Assembly (NCBI RefSeq): GCF_934747485.1
Contig: NZ_CAKVGN010000012.1
Span: 1-53,855 of the forward strand
DNA length: 53,855 nucleotides
Direction of reading: 5' to 3'
DNA from: an uncultured Brachyspira sp.
Lineage (GTDB): Bacteria > Spirochaetota > Brachyspiria > Brachyspirales > Brachyspiraceae
The notes below the pieces were generated by a model. It was not told the DNA's origin. It worked only from the letters and a program-made list of their open reading frames with translations, and searched no databases. Below, piece by piece: positions 17,314-24,863 of the stretch. Position 1 is the first letter of the stretch; the number at the start of each line of letters is the position of its first letter. The translations under genes and the position numbers were made by a program.

Positions 17314-18261
17314 TTATTTTATTATTTCTTTTACTCTATTTAAAACATTTTCTCCAGATACGCCGTATTTCGCTTTTAATTCTGTAGATTTACCAGATTC
17401 AGTGAAAGTGTCTCTGCATCCTACTATTTTTAAAGGAGCAGCATCTTTATGCTCAGCAAGCACCTCAGCTACAGCACTTCCCAAACCACCTATAACACTG
17501 TGATTCTCTAAAGTTACAACACATTTTACTTTCTTAGCATTCTCTATAATGTTTTTGCTGTCTAATGGCTTTAAAGAACGAACATGAATTAAACGATAAG
17601 TAATATTATTTTTCTCTAATAAGTTAGCAGCATTTATAGCTTGTTCAAAAGAAGAACCGTCAAAAAATAAAGCAACATCATCGCCTGTTTTAGCTATTTC
17701 TTTATTTGTAATATCGAAATTAGCTTCTTCAGGAGAGTTATAAATTATAGGTACAGGTTCTCTTGATACTCTTACATAATAAAGACCTTTGTTGTTAAGA
17801 GCATAGCTGATAGCAGATTTAACATCATTTTCATCAAGCGGAAGAAGCACATTCATATTTGGTACACAACGCATTAAAGCCATATCTTGTGTAGCTTGGT
17901 GGCTTGCTCCGTCAGGACCAGCGTCCAAACCTGGGTGAGTAGCTATTATTTTAAGATTAGCTTTAGTGTAAGCAGCCTGTCTAATTTGAGTCCATATAGT
18001 ACCAGTAGCAAATATAGCAAAATTAACATATACAGGAAACATTCCTTCCAATGCTAAACCTGTAGCGGCACTTAAAGAACTTTGCTCTCCAATACCCAAT
18101 TCCCAATAATTTTTTGGAAAAGTTTTAGTTACATCATAAGAAGATGTTGAAGTACCTAAATCATTATCTATAACTATAATCTTATTATTTTTTTCTATTA
18201 AACTAGTTAAATGTTTTCCTATTATCGCTCTAGGAGCAGAAGTTTTTTCTATGTTTATCAT
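17314..18261 (-). CDS. transketolase, C-terminal (pyrimidine-binding) subunit
   Basis: A 315-residue half-transketolase. It carries the pyrimidine-binding domain (with the cofactor-activating Glu in WELGIGEQS near residue 58) and the C-terminal transketolase domain. Together with the N-terminal subunit encoded just upstream it would form one active thiamine-diphosphate enzyme that moves two-carbon units between sugar phosphates. Split transketolases are common in anaerobes. The 21-base gap to its partner and the PTS genes downstream indicate a dedicated catabolic operon rather than the general pentose-phosphate enzyme. Confidence 0.93.
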   Translation of the reverse strand: MINIEKTSAPRAIIGKHLTSLIEKNNKIIVIDNDLGTSTSSYDVTKTFPKNYWELGIGEQSSLSAATGLALEGMFPVYVNFAIFATGTIWTQIRQAAYTKANLKIIATHPGLDAGPDGASHQATQDMALMRCVPNMNVLLPLDENDVKSAISYALNNKGLYYVRVSREPVPIIYNSPEEANFDITNKEIAKTGDDVALFFDGSSFEQAINAANLLEKNNITYRLIHVRSLKPLDSKNIIENAKKVKCVVTLENHSVIGGLGSAVAEVLAEHKDAAPLKIVGCRDTFTESGKSTELKAKYGVSGENVLNRVKEIIK

Positions 18262-18282
18262 AAATCTTATTCCCCTTTTTTA

Positions 18283-19089
18283 TTACATATCTAAATCTTT
18301 TTTTGCTTGCTCATAATCTTTATCGCTTATAGTTAAAGAATGGCAATTAGGGTTATTTTCCAAGAAAGAAACACCTTTGCCTTTTATTGTTTTCATTATA
18401 ATAGCAACAGGCTTTCCGCTTAATTTATCTAATTTATCTAATGCTTCAACAACATCTTTCATATTGTTTCCGTCTTTTACTGTTATAACATTCCAATTAA
18501 AGCTATTAAATTTATCTTCTAAAGAACCTAAATTAATAACTTCATTAACCGGGTCATGTGAAGATAAGCCGTTATTATCTATAATAGCTACTAAATTATC
18601 TAATTTGAAATGAGCAGCCTGCTGAACGGTTTCCCAAATTTGACCCTCATGAAGTTCTGCATCTCCGCATAAAGCAAATATTTTATTAGTGTTATTATTA
18701 AATTTTCTTGCATAAGCCATACCCATAGCAACAGCTAAGCCCTGACCCAAAAGACCAGTATTCATTTCAGTTTCTGGTATTTTGTTAATATCTGGGTGTC
18801 CTTGAAGATGGCTATTAACATGCTTTAATGTTTTTAGCTCTTCTATAGGTATGATTCCAAGATTAGCTAATATAGCATATTGCATAACAACAACATGTCC
18901 TTTAGATAATACAAAACGAACTCTATTGCTGTCTTTCAAATTGATATATTTGTCATATACAGCAACAGCCATATCCATAGCAGATAAAGATCCGCCTAAA
19001 TGGGCAACACCTTTTGAATCATAAACCATTTGAACAAGAGTTTGCCTACATTTTTTAGCTTTTTTTTCTAATTCTTCTATAGAACTCAT
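18283..19089 (-). CDS. transketolase, N-terminal (diphosphate-binding) subunit
   Basis: The first gene of the operon, 268 residues. It has the thiamine-diphosphate binding half: HLGGSLSAMDMA near residue 31, GLLGQGLAVAMGMA near 110, and the metal-diphosphate motif GDAELHEGQ ending in IIDNNGL. The frame extends upstream to a TTG at 19104, but that codon overlaps a strong GGAGG ribosome site placed 8 bases before the ATG at 19089, which is therefore the start. It pairs with the C-terminal subunit encoded next. Confidence 0.94.
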   Translation of the reverse strand: MSSIEELEKKAKKCRQTLVQMVYDSKGVAHLGGSLSAMDMAVAVYDKYINLKDSNRVRFVLSKGHVVVMQYAILANLGIIPIEELKTLKHVNSHLQGHPDINKIPETEMNTGLLGQGLAVAMGMAYARKFNNNTNKIFALCGDAELHEGQIWETVQQAAHFKLDNLVAIIDNNGLSSHDPVNEVINLGSLEDKFNSFNWNVITVKDGNNMKDVVEALDKLDKLSGKPVAIIMKTIKGKGVSFLENNPNCHSLTISDKDYEQAKKDLDM

Positions 19090-19161
19090 TAAAAAATCCT
19101 CCAATTTAATGCTAAAATTGAATTATTAAAAACAAATAATTAGCTTATATTTCAAAATTTA

Positions 19162-19189
19162 ATTATATAGATTTGTAAAAAAAATTCAA
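19162..19189 (-). promoter_or_regulatory. promoter of the transketolase-PTS operon
   Basis: Minus-strand TTGAAT (19184-19189), a 16-bp spacer and TATAAT (19162-19167), leaving an untranslated leader of about 65 bases. I saw no catabolite-repression-like palindrome. Confidence 0.75.
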
Positions 19190-19208
19190 TACAATATATT
19201 TTATATAA

Positions 19209-19244
19209 TAAAAGAACCCCTTAATAATATATATCAGGGGATTC
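19209..19244 (-). terminator. terminator of the NhaC-family gene
   Basis: GAATCCCCT and AGGGGTTC arms (with a bulged T) around an AT-rich loop, followed by a T-rich run on the minus strand. It closes the NhaC unit before the transketolase operon promoter. Confidence 0.8.
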
Positions 19245-19268
19245 TCAATTATTAATATTGTTAAATAG

Positions 19269-20903
19269 TTACTTTTTTAATGTATTGACTATTTTTTTAT
19301 CATAAAATTTAGGAGCAAATATCGCCATTATACACATTATTACAAATCCTGTTAATAAAGCAATAAAAGGATTTAGAGTAATACCTCCAATTATAACACC
19401 TATAAATGAAGCAATAGCTACCAAACTTGCATAAGGAAGCTGTGTGCTAACGTGCTCAAGCAAAGGACAGTTACTTCCAGTAGAAGAAAGTATTGTAGTA
19501 TCAGATATAGGAGAACAGTGGTCGCCAAATACAGCACCAGACACCAAAGAACCTACACTAATAAGAAGTACATTCAAAAGCTGTTCTCCTGTATAACCAT
19601 TAGCATTAGCAAGCCCTGTAGCAATAGGTATTACTATAGGAATAAGTATGGCAAAAGTACCCCAGCTTGTTCCAGTAGAGAAAGCTATAACACAGCCAAG
19701 CAAATAACCAATAGCAGGAAGAAGCCAAAGAGGGAAACCGCCTCCTTTAACAACCTCTGATAGGAAAGAAGCTAAACCTAAACCGCCGTCTTCTGGTGAT
19801 GATTTTATAACATTACCTATAGTCCAAGCTAAAGCTAATACTACCAAAGCAGGCACCATAGATTTTATACCTTCCATTATGGCATTTCCAGCAGAGCGTA
19901 CATTAAGAAGTTTTCTTGCAACATAATAAATATACATTATTATAAGCGAAATAACAGCTCCGTAAAATAATGCTTTAGAAGCATCTGTTTGTATAAAAGC
20001 ATTTGTAATAGTAGTGCTGTTAAAAGCCTGAGATAGACTCTCTATGCCGTCAGAGCCGACTAATCCCATATATGTAGTAACAGGAAACATCACTATACAA
20101 ACTAATATTAATACCACTATAGCTATAACCATGTCATACCATTTAGCACTGTCTCCTGAAATAGTTTCTAAATTACCCGGACAAGCACCGTATAAATCTT
20201 CATTAAATAATTTGCCGTTAGCAGCATCGTCTTCGCTTCTTTTCATAGGTCCGAAATCTTTAAAAAATAAAGAAATTAATACTACAAAAGCCAAAGCTAA
20301 AAGCGGATAAACAGAATAAGGTATCATCTTTATAAAGAAAATAAACTCACTCATATTCAAAGATTCAAACCCCTCAGAATCTCTAATATAGCTCATCACC
20401 GTTACAACCCAAGTAGATATAGGTGCAAGTATACAAACAGGAGCAGCAGTAGAATCTAATATATAAGCAAGTTTAGCCCTCGAAATCTTTTTTTCATCGA
20501 AAGCAGGACGCATTACAGTACCCACAGAAAGACTATTAAAATAATCATCTATAAATATAATAAGTCCAAAAAACCAAGTAAATATTAATACGCTCTTTTT
20601 AGTTTTAAGGTATTTGCTAGCCCATAAACCAAAAGCCTTAGTAGCACCTGTTTTTGACAGCATACTAACAAATGCACCAAGCAAAGCACAAAACAAAAGT
20701 ATTCTCACATTCCAAGAATCCCCAGTCATAGCGGCAACTTTATCTGTAAATATGGTAATAGCAGTAAATATGTTGCCATGTGCGAGTATTAAAGTACCAG
20801 AAAGTATACCAACCGTTAAAGAGATTATTACCTCTTTTGTAAGAAGGGCGAGTATTATAGCCAAAAGCGGCGGTATAATACCAAATAAACCGTAATGTTC
20901 CAT
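19269..20903 (-). CDS. NhaC-family Na+/H+ antiporter-type transporter
   Basis: A 544-residue polytopic membrane protein with about 12 hydrophobic segments. It has NhaC-superfamily hallmarks: FFGLIIFIDDYFNSLSVG, DSTAAPVCILAPISTW, and the C-terminal FSTGTSWGTFAILIP and GAVFGDHCSPISDTTI. Members exchange Na+ for H+ or organic anions (for example malate-lactate exchange), so the substrate is open. The frame continues to a TTG at 20942, but that codon abuts a terminator. The ATG at 20903 with AGGAG at 20915-20919 is the likely start. It is preceded by a leader with a 17-codon ORF and a hairpin, suggesting regulated read-through. Confidence 0.9.
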   Translation of the reverse strand: MEHYGLFGIIPPLLAIILALLTKEVIISLTVGILSGTLILAHGNIFTAITIFTDKVAAMTGDSWNVRILLFCALLGAFVSMLSKTGATKAFGLWASKYLKTKKSVLIFTWFFGLIIFIDDYFNSLSVGTVMRPAFDEKKISRAKLAYILDSTAAPVCILAPISTWVVTVMSYIRDSEGFESLNMSEFIFFIKMIPYSVYPLLALAFVVLISLFFKDFGPMKRSEDDAANGKLFNEDLYGACPGNLETISGDSAKWYDMVIAIVVLILVCIVMFPVTTYMGLVGSDGIESLSQAFNSTTITNAFIQTDASKALFYGAVISLIIMYIYYVARKLLNVRSAGNAIMEGIKSMVPALVVLALAWTIGNVIKSSPEDGGLGLASFLSEVVKGGGFPLWLLPAIGYLLGCVIAFSTGTSWGTFAILIPIVIPIATGLANANGYTGEQLLNVLLISVGSLVSGAVFGDHCSPISDTTILSSTGSNCPLLEHVSTQLPYASLVAIASFIGVIIGGITLNPFIALLTGFVIMCIMAIFAPKFYDKKIVNTLKK

Positions 20904-20944
20904 TTTTTGAGTAACTCCTATTTTTTTATATATTACATTCAAAT

Positions 20945-20975
20945 AAAAAAGCCCCCTATATTTAAGGGAGCTTTT
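20945..20975 (-). terminator. intrinsic terminator inside the NhaC gene leader
   Basis: An 11-bp stem with one wobble, 20965-20975 against 20947-20957, with an AT loop and a T run on the minus strand (20945-20950). It lies between the promoter (21090-21118) and the NhaC start, so full-length mRNA requires read-through or antitermination. Confidence 0.9.
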
Positions 20976-20991
20976 AAATTGCTAAACTACG

Positions 20992-21063
20992 AATAATGAA
21001 TAAATAATTTAACACTCCCAAACGATAAGAGGTTTATTTTGTTTCTTAAATTTATTCATCATT
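20992..21063 (-). promoter_or_regulatory. long-range stem in the NhaC leader that sequesters the short ORF start
   Basis: Transcribed leftward, bases 21063-21050 can pair with 21005-20992 over 14 positions with a single G-U. The first arm contains both ATG codons of the 17-codon leader ORF, and the second lies just after its stop codon. A ribosome on the leader ORF would break this stem. Confidence 0.6.
21009..21062 (-). CDS. 17-codon leader ORF upstream of the NhaC-family gene
   Basis: The peptide would read MMNKFKKQNKPLIVWEC, ending Trp-Glu-Cys before TAA. It has a ribosome site (AGGA) just before two consecutive ATGs and sits about 20 bases after the predicted transcription start of a strong promoter. 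It is followed by a 14-bp long-range stem and an intrinsic terminator ahead of the transporter gene. It may be a regulatory leader peptide or a real micro-protein. Only conservation or ribosome profiling could tell. Confidence 0.6.
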   Translation of the reverse strand: MMNKFKKQNKPLIVWEC

Positions 21064-21089
21064 TTCCTACTTTCTTTTTATAGTAACTG

Positions 21090-21118
21090 ATTCTACTACA
21101 AAATATTAACTTTGTCAA
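21090..21118 (-). promoter_or_regulatory. consensus promoter of the NhaC leader
   Basis: Minus-strand TTGACA (21113-21118), a 17-bp spacer and TAGAAT (21090-21095). Transcription would start near 21083, giving a leader of about 180 bases before the NhaC start codon. Confidence 0.85.
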
Positions 21119-21204
21119 TACAAATAGTATAATACTTTTATATAAAACAACTATATTTTTTAATTCATTTATTTTTATAAATATATTATAAACTTTTTAT
21201 AGCC

Positions 21205-21235
21205 TATGCTTCGCGAAAAGTGCAAATATTTGAAC
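21205..21235 (+). repeat. fragment of the modular intergenic repeat
   Basis: ATGCTTCGCGAAAAGTGCAA followed by ATATTTG resembles the end of module 1 in the larger copies (AAAAAGTGCAA then A/G-TA) preceded by a CTTCGCGAA palindrome also seen at 27742-27750. It is short and therefore less certain. Confidence 0.45.
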
Positions 21236-21394
21236 CTAATATATAAACATAAAAATTTTTAGTACATATCTAAATTATTTTATATATAATCTTTAATTTT
21301 ATAACTTCATAACAAAACAACTACTAAATGTATATTGATATATTAATAAAAAATGTTATTATATATGATATTATAATATGTATATATAAATTTT

Positions 21395-22681
21395 ATGAAT
21401 ATTGAGTTTTTACTTAGTGCTAAATTTAATAGGGCTCTTCCTACAAAAGACAGACTATTTAAATCAATAGTATCATCTCTAAATGAAGTAAATATTAACC
21501 CTCTTGTTATGCTTTCAGAATATTCTATATTAGATGAAGAAAACTCAAGTACATTGATATACTCTTTTCACCCATCTGCTGACCCTGTGTATTTTGAATA
21601 TAAAGAAGGTACATTATATGTAACTATTAATAGCGGAATTTTGGGTGCTGGGTATCATAGATTTATCATTTCTGTATTAGACAGAATTTCAACAAGATTA
21701 GATATTGTATTTAAAGAAGATAAAACATATAAAGATTATAGCGGATATTTTAAAGAAAAAAAATTTGATAAACTAAAAAATTTCTTTGCTGCTGCATTAA
21801 ATGAATATTCAGAGAGTTTGCTTGCCAATGAAGAGTTTAAAGACTTTATGATATCTATGCCTTATGATTATCCTATGATAGAAAAAGAATATTATGCTCT
21901 TTCTCCTTTAGGGTATTGGGGAAAATCTTGGTTTAATAATTTAGTTAATGCTCCTTTAGAAGATAAATATAATTTTGCAAGAGAGTTTTTTATTTGGAAT
22001 GATGAAGAGATTAATGCTGATTTTTGGTTTAAAAGTTTAAATAGTATTATATGGCTTTATTTCCCATTTAGAGAGATTATAGATGATAAAGAGAGAGATG
22101 TATATAAAAAAATAATTTACTGTTTTCAAGAGGCATACAAAAAAGATAAAACACTGCCATATCCTTGGAAAATACTTTCTGATATAGCATACTATTTGGA
22201 CGATGATAATTTAGCTAAATTTATAGAAGCCAATAAGAAAAATAATATTCAAATGGTTAATACAGATATTGGATTTAGAAAAGAGCATGCAAGATATTCT
22301 ATTGCAGGAGGATTTAATATTTCTCTTCCTATGAGTTTTAATGTTTACAGAGATGATAAAACTTTAGTAGAGTTTAAAAACATACATACATACATTGCAA
22401 TGCAGGTATATTCTTTTGCTAACGATGAAATTGATGCTATAATGGAATATGTTATAAAACAAATGGATGTAACGAAAGAAGAAAAAGGCGACCTCACAGA
22501 TATAAAAATAAAAAATATAAAATCTGCTGTATATAAAAAATCTATAGATAATGATGATTATGTATTTACTGTAGTAGCAGTTTCAAAAAAGCTAGCACTT
22601 CTTGCATGGTTTACATACAATGGCAAAGAAAACGAAGAATTATGTATAGAGGCTATAAAATCTATAAGCATATATAATTAA
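21395..22681 (+). CDS. hypothetical protein, 428 aa
   Basis: I do not recognise this family. The protein is soluble, with no signal peptide or membrane span. Residues 1-110 look like an alpha/beta domain, the middle is aromatic- and charge-rich (WFNNLVNAP, EFFIWNDEE, WLYFPFREI), and residues about 300-428 form a second alpha/beta domain (SIAGGFNISLPMSFNVYRDD ... VFTVVAVSKKLALLAW). Upstream sequence is extremely AT-rich, with a TATAAT at 21372-21377 only about 18 bases before the ATG and no clear ribosome site, so the message may have a very short leader. Neighbours give no hint of function. Confidence 0.75.
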   Translation: MNIEFLLSAKFNRALPTKDRLFKSIVSSLNEVNINPLVMLSEYSILDEENSSTLIYSFHPSADPVYFEYKEGTLYVTINSGILGAGYHRFIISVLDRISTRLDIVFKEDKTYKDYSGYFKEKKFDKLKNFFAAALNEYSESLLANEEFKDFMISMPYDYPMIEKEYYALSPLGYWGKSWFNNLVNAPLEDKYNFAREFFIWNDEEINADFWFKSLNSIIWLYFPFREIIDDKERDVYKKIIYCFQEAYKKDKTLPYPWKILSDIAYYLDDDNLAKFIEANKKNNIQMVNTDIGFRKEHARYSIAGGFNISLPMSFNVYRDDKTLVEFKNIHTYIAMQVYSFANDEIDAIMEYVIKQMDVTKEEKGDLTDIKIKNIKSAVYKKSIDNDDYVFTVVAVSKKLALLAWFTYNGKENEELCIEAIKSISIYN

Positions 22682-22778
22682 TTCTTTATATTAGAATATT
22701 CACAATGAGATTTTTAAAAAAAATTACTAAATTAAAAATTTTAAACATATAATTTATTACATAAATTTTTGTTTTATT

Positions 22779-22821
22779 CAACTTTTTCCCGCAGCAAAAA
22801 GTTGCAAAAAGTGCAAGTATT
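22779..22821 (+). repeat. short structured copy of repeat module 1
   Basis: CAACTTTTT (22779-22787), the shared loop CCCGCAGC, AAAAAGTTG (22796-22804), then the shared tail CAAAAAGTGCAAGTATT. Compared with 24712-24778 the stem sequence differs but still pairs perfectly, and the loop and tail are conserved. It lies 56 bases beyond the stop of the minus-strand arylsulfotransferase-like gene. Confidence 0.7.
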
Positions 22822-22876
22822 AAATTAGTATTTAATTATATAAATTATATTTTAGTTAAAAATGTATGTTAAACAA

Positions 22877-24406
22877 CTAATTCTTTAGATTGGCGTCTTC
22901 ACAGTACTCTCTTCCCTCTTCATAATATAAAGGCAATTTATCTGCTCTATAATATAATTCAGATTTCGGCATATCAAACTTAGCCTTAAATAAAACTTCT
23001 TTGGTTTGTTTATTTACTTCTAATATAGTTTTTATAGTGCCGTATGTTAAAAGCAAATTATTTTCTTTAATATCAGCATCTGAAGTAATTCTCGAATAAA
23101 GCGAAGCATCTCTAAACTCATCTGTTTTAACTGCAGTATAAGAACCATGCTCGCCTGTAATACTATACTCTACATATCTTGAGCCTTTAGAGTTTCTGTT
23201 GGCATCTCCCTGATTATCAAGCATGCCTAAGTTTCCGTTTTCTAAAAGTATTAATGCATGCTGATTTTTTGGTCCGTCTGTAAGTGCATCTCCTTTTACT
23301 CTGTATGCATCTAATGAAGGCAAGTCTTTTAAGCTGTCTTTATAAGGAATCTGACCATATGCATTTCCTGTTCTTGTGTTTAAGTTTTCATCTGCAAACC
23401 ACCATATAAGTTTCCAATCGCTATAGTCAATTGCAAATACTCCTAAATTCCTTGAAGAGATATAAAGTATATCAGTGTCTTTGTCATAAACAAGTGAGTT
23501 GGCATGAAACCAGTCTATAGATTTTTGTTTGCCGTTTTCATCTGTAAATATATTGTTTTCATCAAATATTATTCTATTTAATATTCTTATTTCATTTTTA
23601 TCATTATTAGGAAGCACTATATCTCTTATGATAGAAGCAAAAGCCATCTTCCTAACTATATTTCCAGAAAAGTCAATCTCTGTAATCTCATCATCTCCTC
23701 CCCATTTGCTTGCAGATAAATAAATATAATTATCATCTTTTTTTATAGTGTCATGATGAGAATTGCTCGGATATTTTACAAGCTCCTTTCCAAGCATATT
23801 ATAAATTTTGCCTTCATACATAGGATATATTAAAAACTTATTGCCCTCTATAGCTATCTTTGAAGCAGTAACTCCTTTAATAAAATATCTTACATAACCA
23901 TTTTTTGATATACCTATAGTAGCAGTAGGATACCAACCATTAAAATACTGAACAAAATATAATTCAGGATTATTGCCGTCATCATTTGTAAGCTTATTAA
24001 TTTCTATAGTATATTTTGAATCAATGTACACATCATCATGATAAATCTTTTTTATATAATGATTTTCTATGATTTCTCTTCCAGCGTCATTGATAATAAT
24101 TGTATTTGTAGCCTCTGGGAAAAGTCCATGTATTTCAAACTCTTTGCCGTAATTAGCAGGATAGCTGTGAATTATATCAGGTTCATTGTATAGCCCTTTA
24201 ACAGTTACAGTTATTGGATAATTGTTTGTATTGCTTATAACATAAGAAGCAGATAATGGAGCAATATCATAAGGGTTTAATATTATAGTACCTAACGGAG
24301 TAAGTTTATTTGGGTCAATAATATTTTCTTCTAACTCCTTTTCATTTGCACTACAGTTTACTATAAAGAAAAAACTAAATAAAAAAGTTAATAGAATGTT
24401 TTTCAT
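22877..24406 (-). CDS. arylsulfotransferase (ASST)-like lipoprotein
   Basis: A 509-residue exported protein whose signal peptide ends at a lipobox-like site (FIVNC, Cys18). The body matches the ASST beta-propeller family: an N-terminal beta domain, then GYVRYFIKG, SNSHHDTIKK, WFHANSLVYDKDTD, DWKLIWWFAD and the QHALILLENGNLGMLDNQ stretch. Family members move sulfate between phenolic compounds without PAPS in the periplasm, using a catalytic His. His residues at HHD, WFHANS and QHA are candidates, which I cannot align exactly. The frame extends to a GTG at 24415. The ATG at 24406 has AGG 8 bases upstream and begins a proper signal peptide. Confidence 0.82.
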   Translation of the reverse strand: MKNILLTFLFSFFFIVNCSANEKELEENIIDPNKLTPLGTIILNPYDIAPLSASYVISNTNNYPITVTVKGLYNEPDIIHSYPANYGKEFEIHGLFPEATNTIIINDAGREIIENHYIKKIYHDDVYIDSKYTIEINKLTNDDGNNPELYFVQYFNGWYPTATIGISKNGYVRYFIKGVTASKIAIEGNKFLIYPMYEGKIYNMLGKELVKYPSNSHHDTIKKDDNYIYLSASKWGGDDEITEIDFSGNIVRKMAFASIIRDIVLPNNDKNEIRILNRIIFDENNIFTDENGKQKSIDWFHANSLVYDKDTDILYISSRNLGVFAIDYSDWKLIWWFADENLNTRTGNAYGQIPYKDSLKDLPSLDAYRVKGDALTDGPKNQHALILLENGNLGMLDNQGDANRNSKGSRYVEYSITGEHGSYTAVKTDEFRDASLYSRITSDADIKENNLLLTYGTIKTILEVNKQTKEVLFKAKFDMPKSELYYRADKLPLYYEEGREYCEDANLKN

Positions 24407-24515
24407 GAGCAGCACCTAAATATAATATATATATTATATACCAAAAAATTAGAAGTTTGTAAATTTTTTTGTTGTTCTTTTAAAATATAAATTAAATATA
24501 AAATAATATTATAGT

Positions 24516-24652
24516 AAAAAAAATGCAGTCCTTTTGCTTCTTTGGGACACCACCGAGTAGGTGCCTTGCCGCAGGCACGCAGAGCGTCGGCAAAAGAAGT
24601 GTGGTGCTACCCTACGGGCACGCTTCGCAGGGGGCAAAGCCCTGCAAATAAC
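24516..24652 (+). repeat. repeat module 2, copy A
   Basis: A GC-richer stretch in an AT-rich genome. It starts AAAAAATGCAGTCCTT and contains several hairpins (GTGCCT/AGGCAC, GCAGGG/CCCTGC, CACCAC/GTGGTG). Its right part (CTACGGGCACGCTTCGCAGG) is nearly identical, in the other orientation, to 27658-27690. No coding signal fits. Confidence 0.75.
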
Positions 24653-24711
24653 TAAAATAAAAAAGCTAAAAATTTTTAGAATATATAAAAATAATTATAT
24701 TAATTTTTTGT

Positions 24712-24778
24712 TGTTCTTTTTCCCGCAGCTACACGGTGTGGACTTCGTCAAAGAACCAAAAAGTGCAAATATTTTAGC
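24712..24778 (+). repeat. repeat module 1, copy A
   Basis: TGTTCTTTTTCCCGC, then ACACGGTGTGGACTTCGTCA, then AAGAACCAAAAAGTGCAA. The same string recurs in inverse orientation at 27827-27886. GTTCTTT pairs with AAAGAAC around two small hairpins (ACAC/GTGT, GAC/GTC). Confidence 0.85.
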
Positions 24779-24830
24779 TTTATAGGTTTTAAATATAAAT
24801 TAGTAAGATATTACATCTATTATTTAGATT

Positions 24831-24846
24831 AAAAAAATGCAGTACT
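24831..24846 (+). repeat. solo boundary of repeat module 2
   Basis: AAAAAAATGCAGTACTT repeats the left edge of module 2 (24516-24534, and inverse at 27750-27764) without the rest. It ends 18 bases before the stop codon of the minus-strand moxR gene. Confidence 0.55.
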
Positions 24847-24863
24847 TAATAAATACTATAGTT

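Noticed and set aside
20904..20942. Longer NhaC start at a TTG at 20942
   Set aside because: That codon directly abuts the leader terminator and has no free ribosome site. The ATG at 20903 has AGGAG upstream and begins the family's usual N-terminus.
24561..24785. ORF across the GC-rich repeat region, with a basic N-terminal half
   Set aside because: It spans two separate repeat modules and the AT-rich DNA between them, has no ribosome site and is not kept in the second copy.
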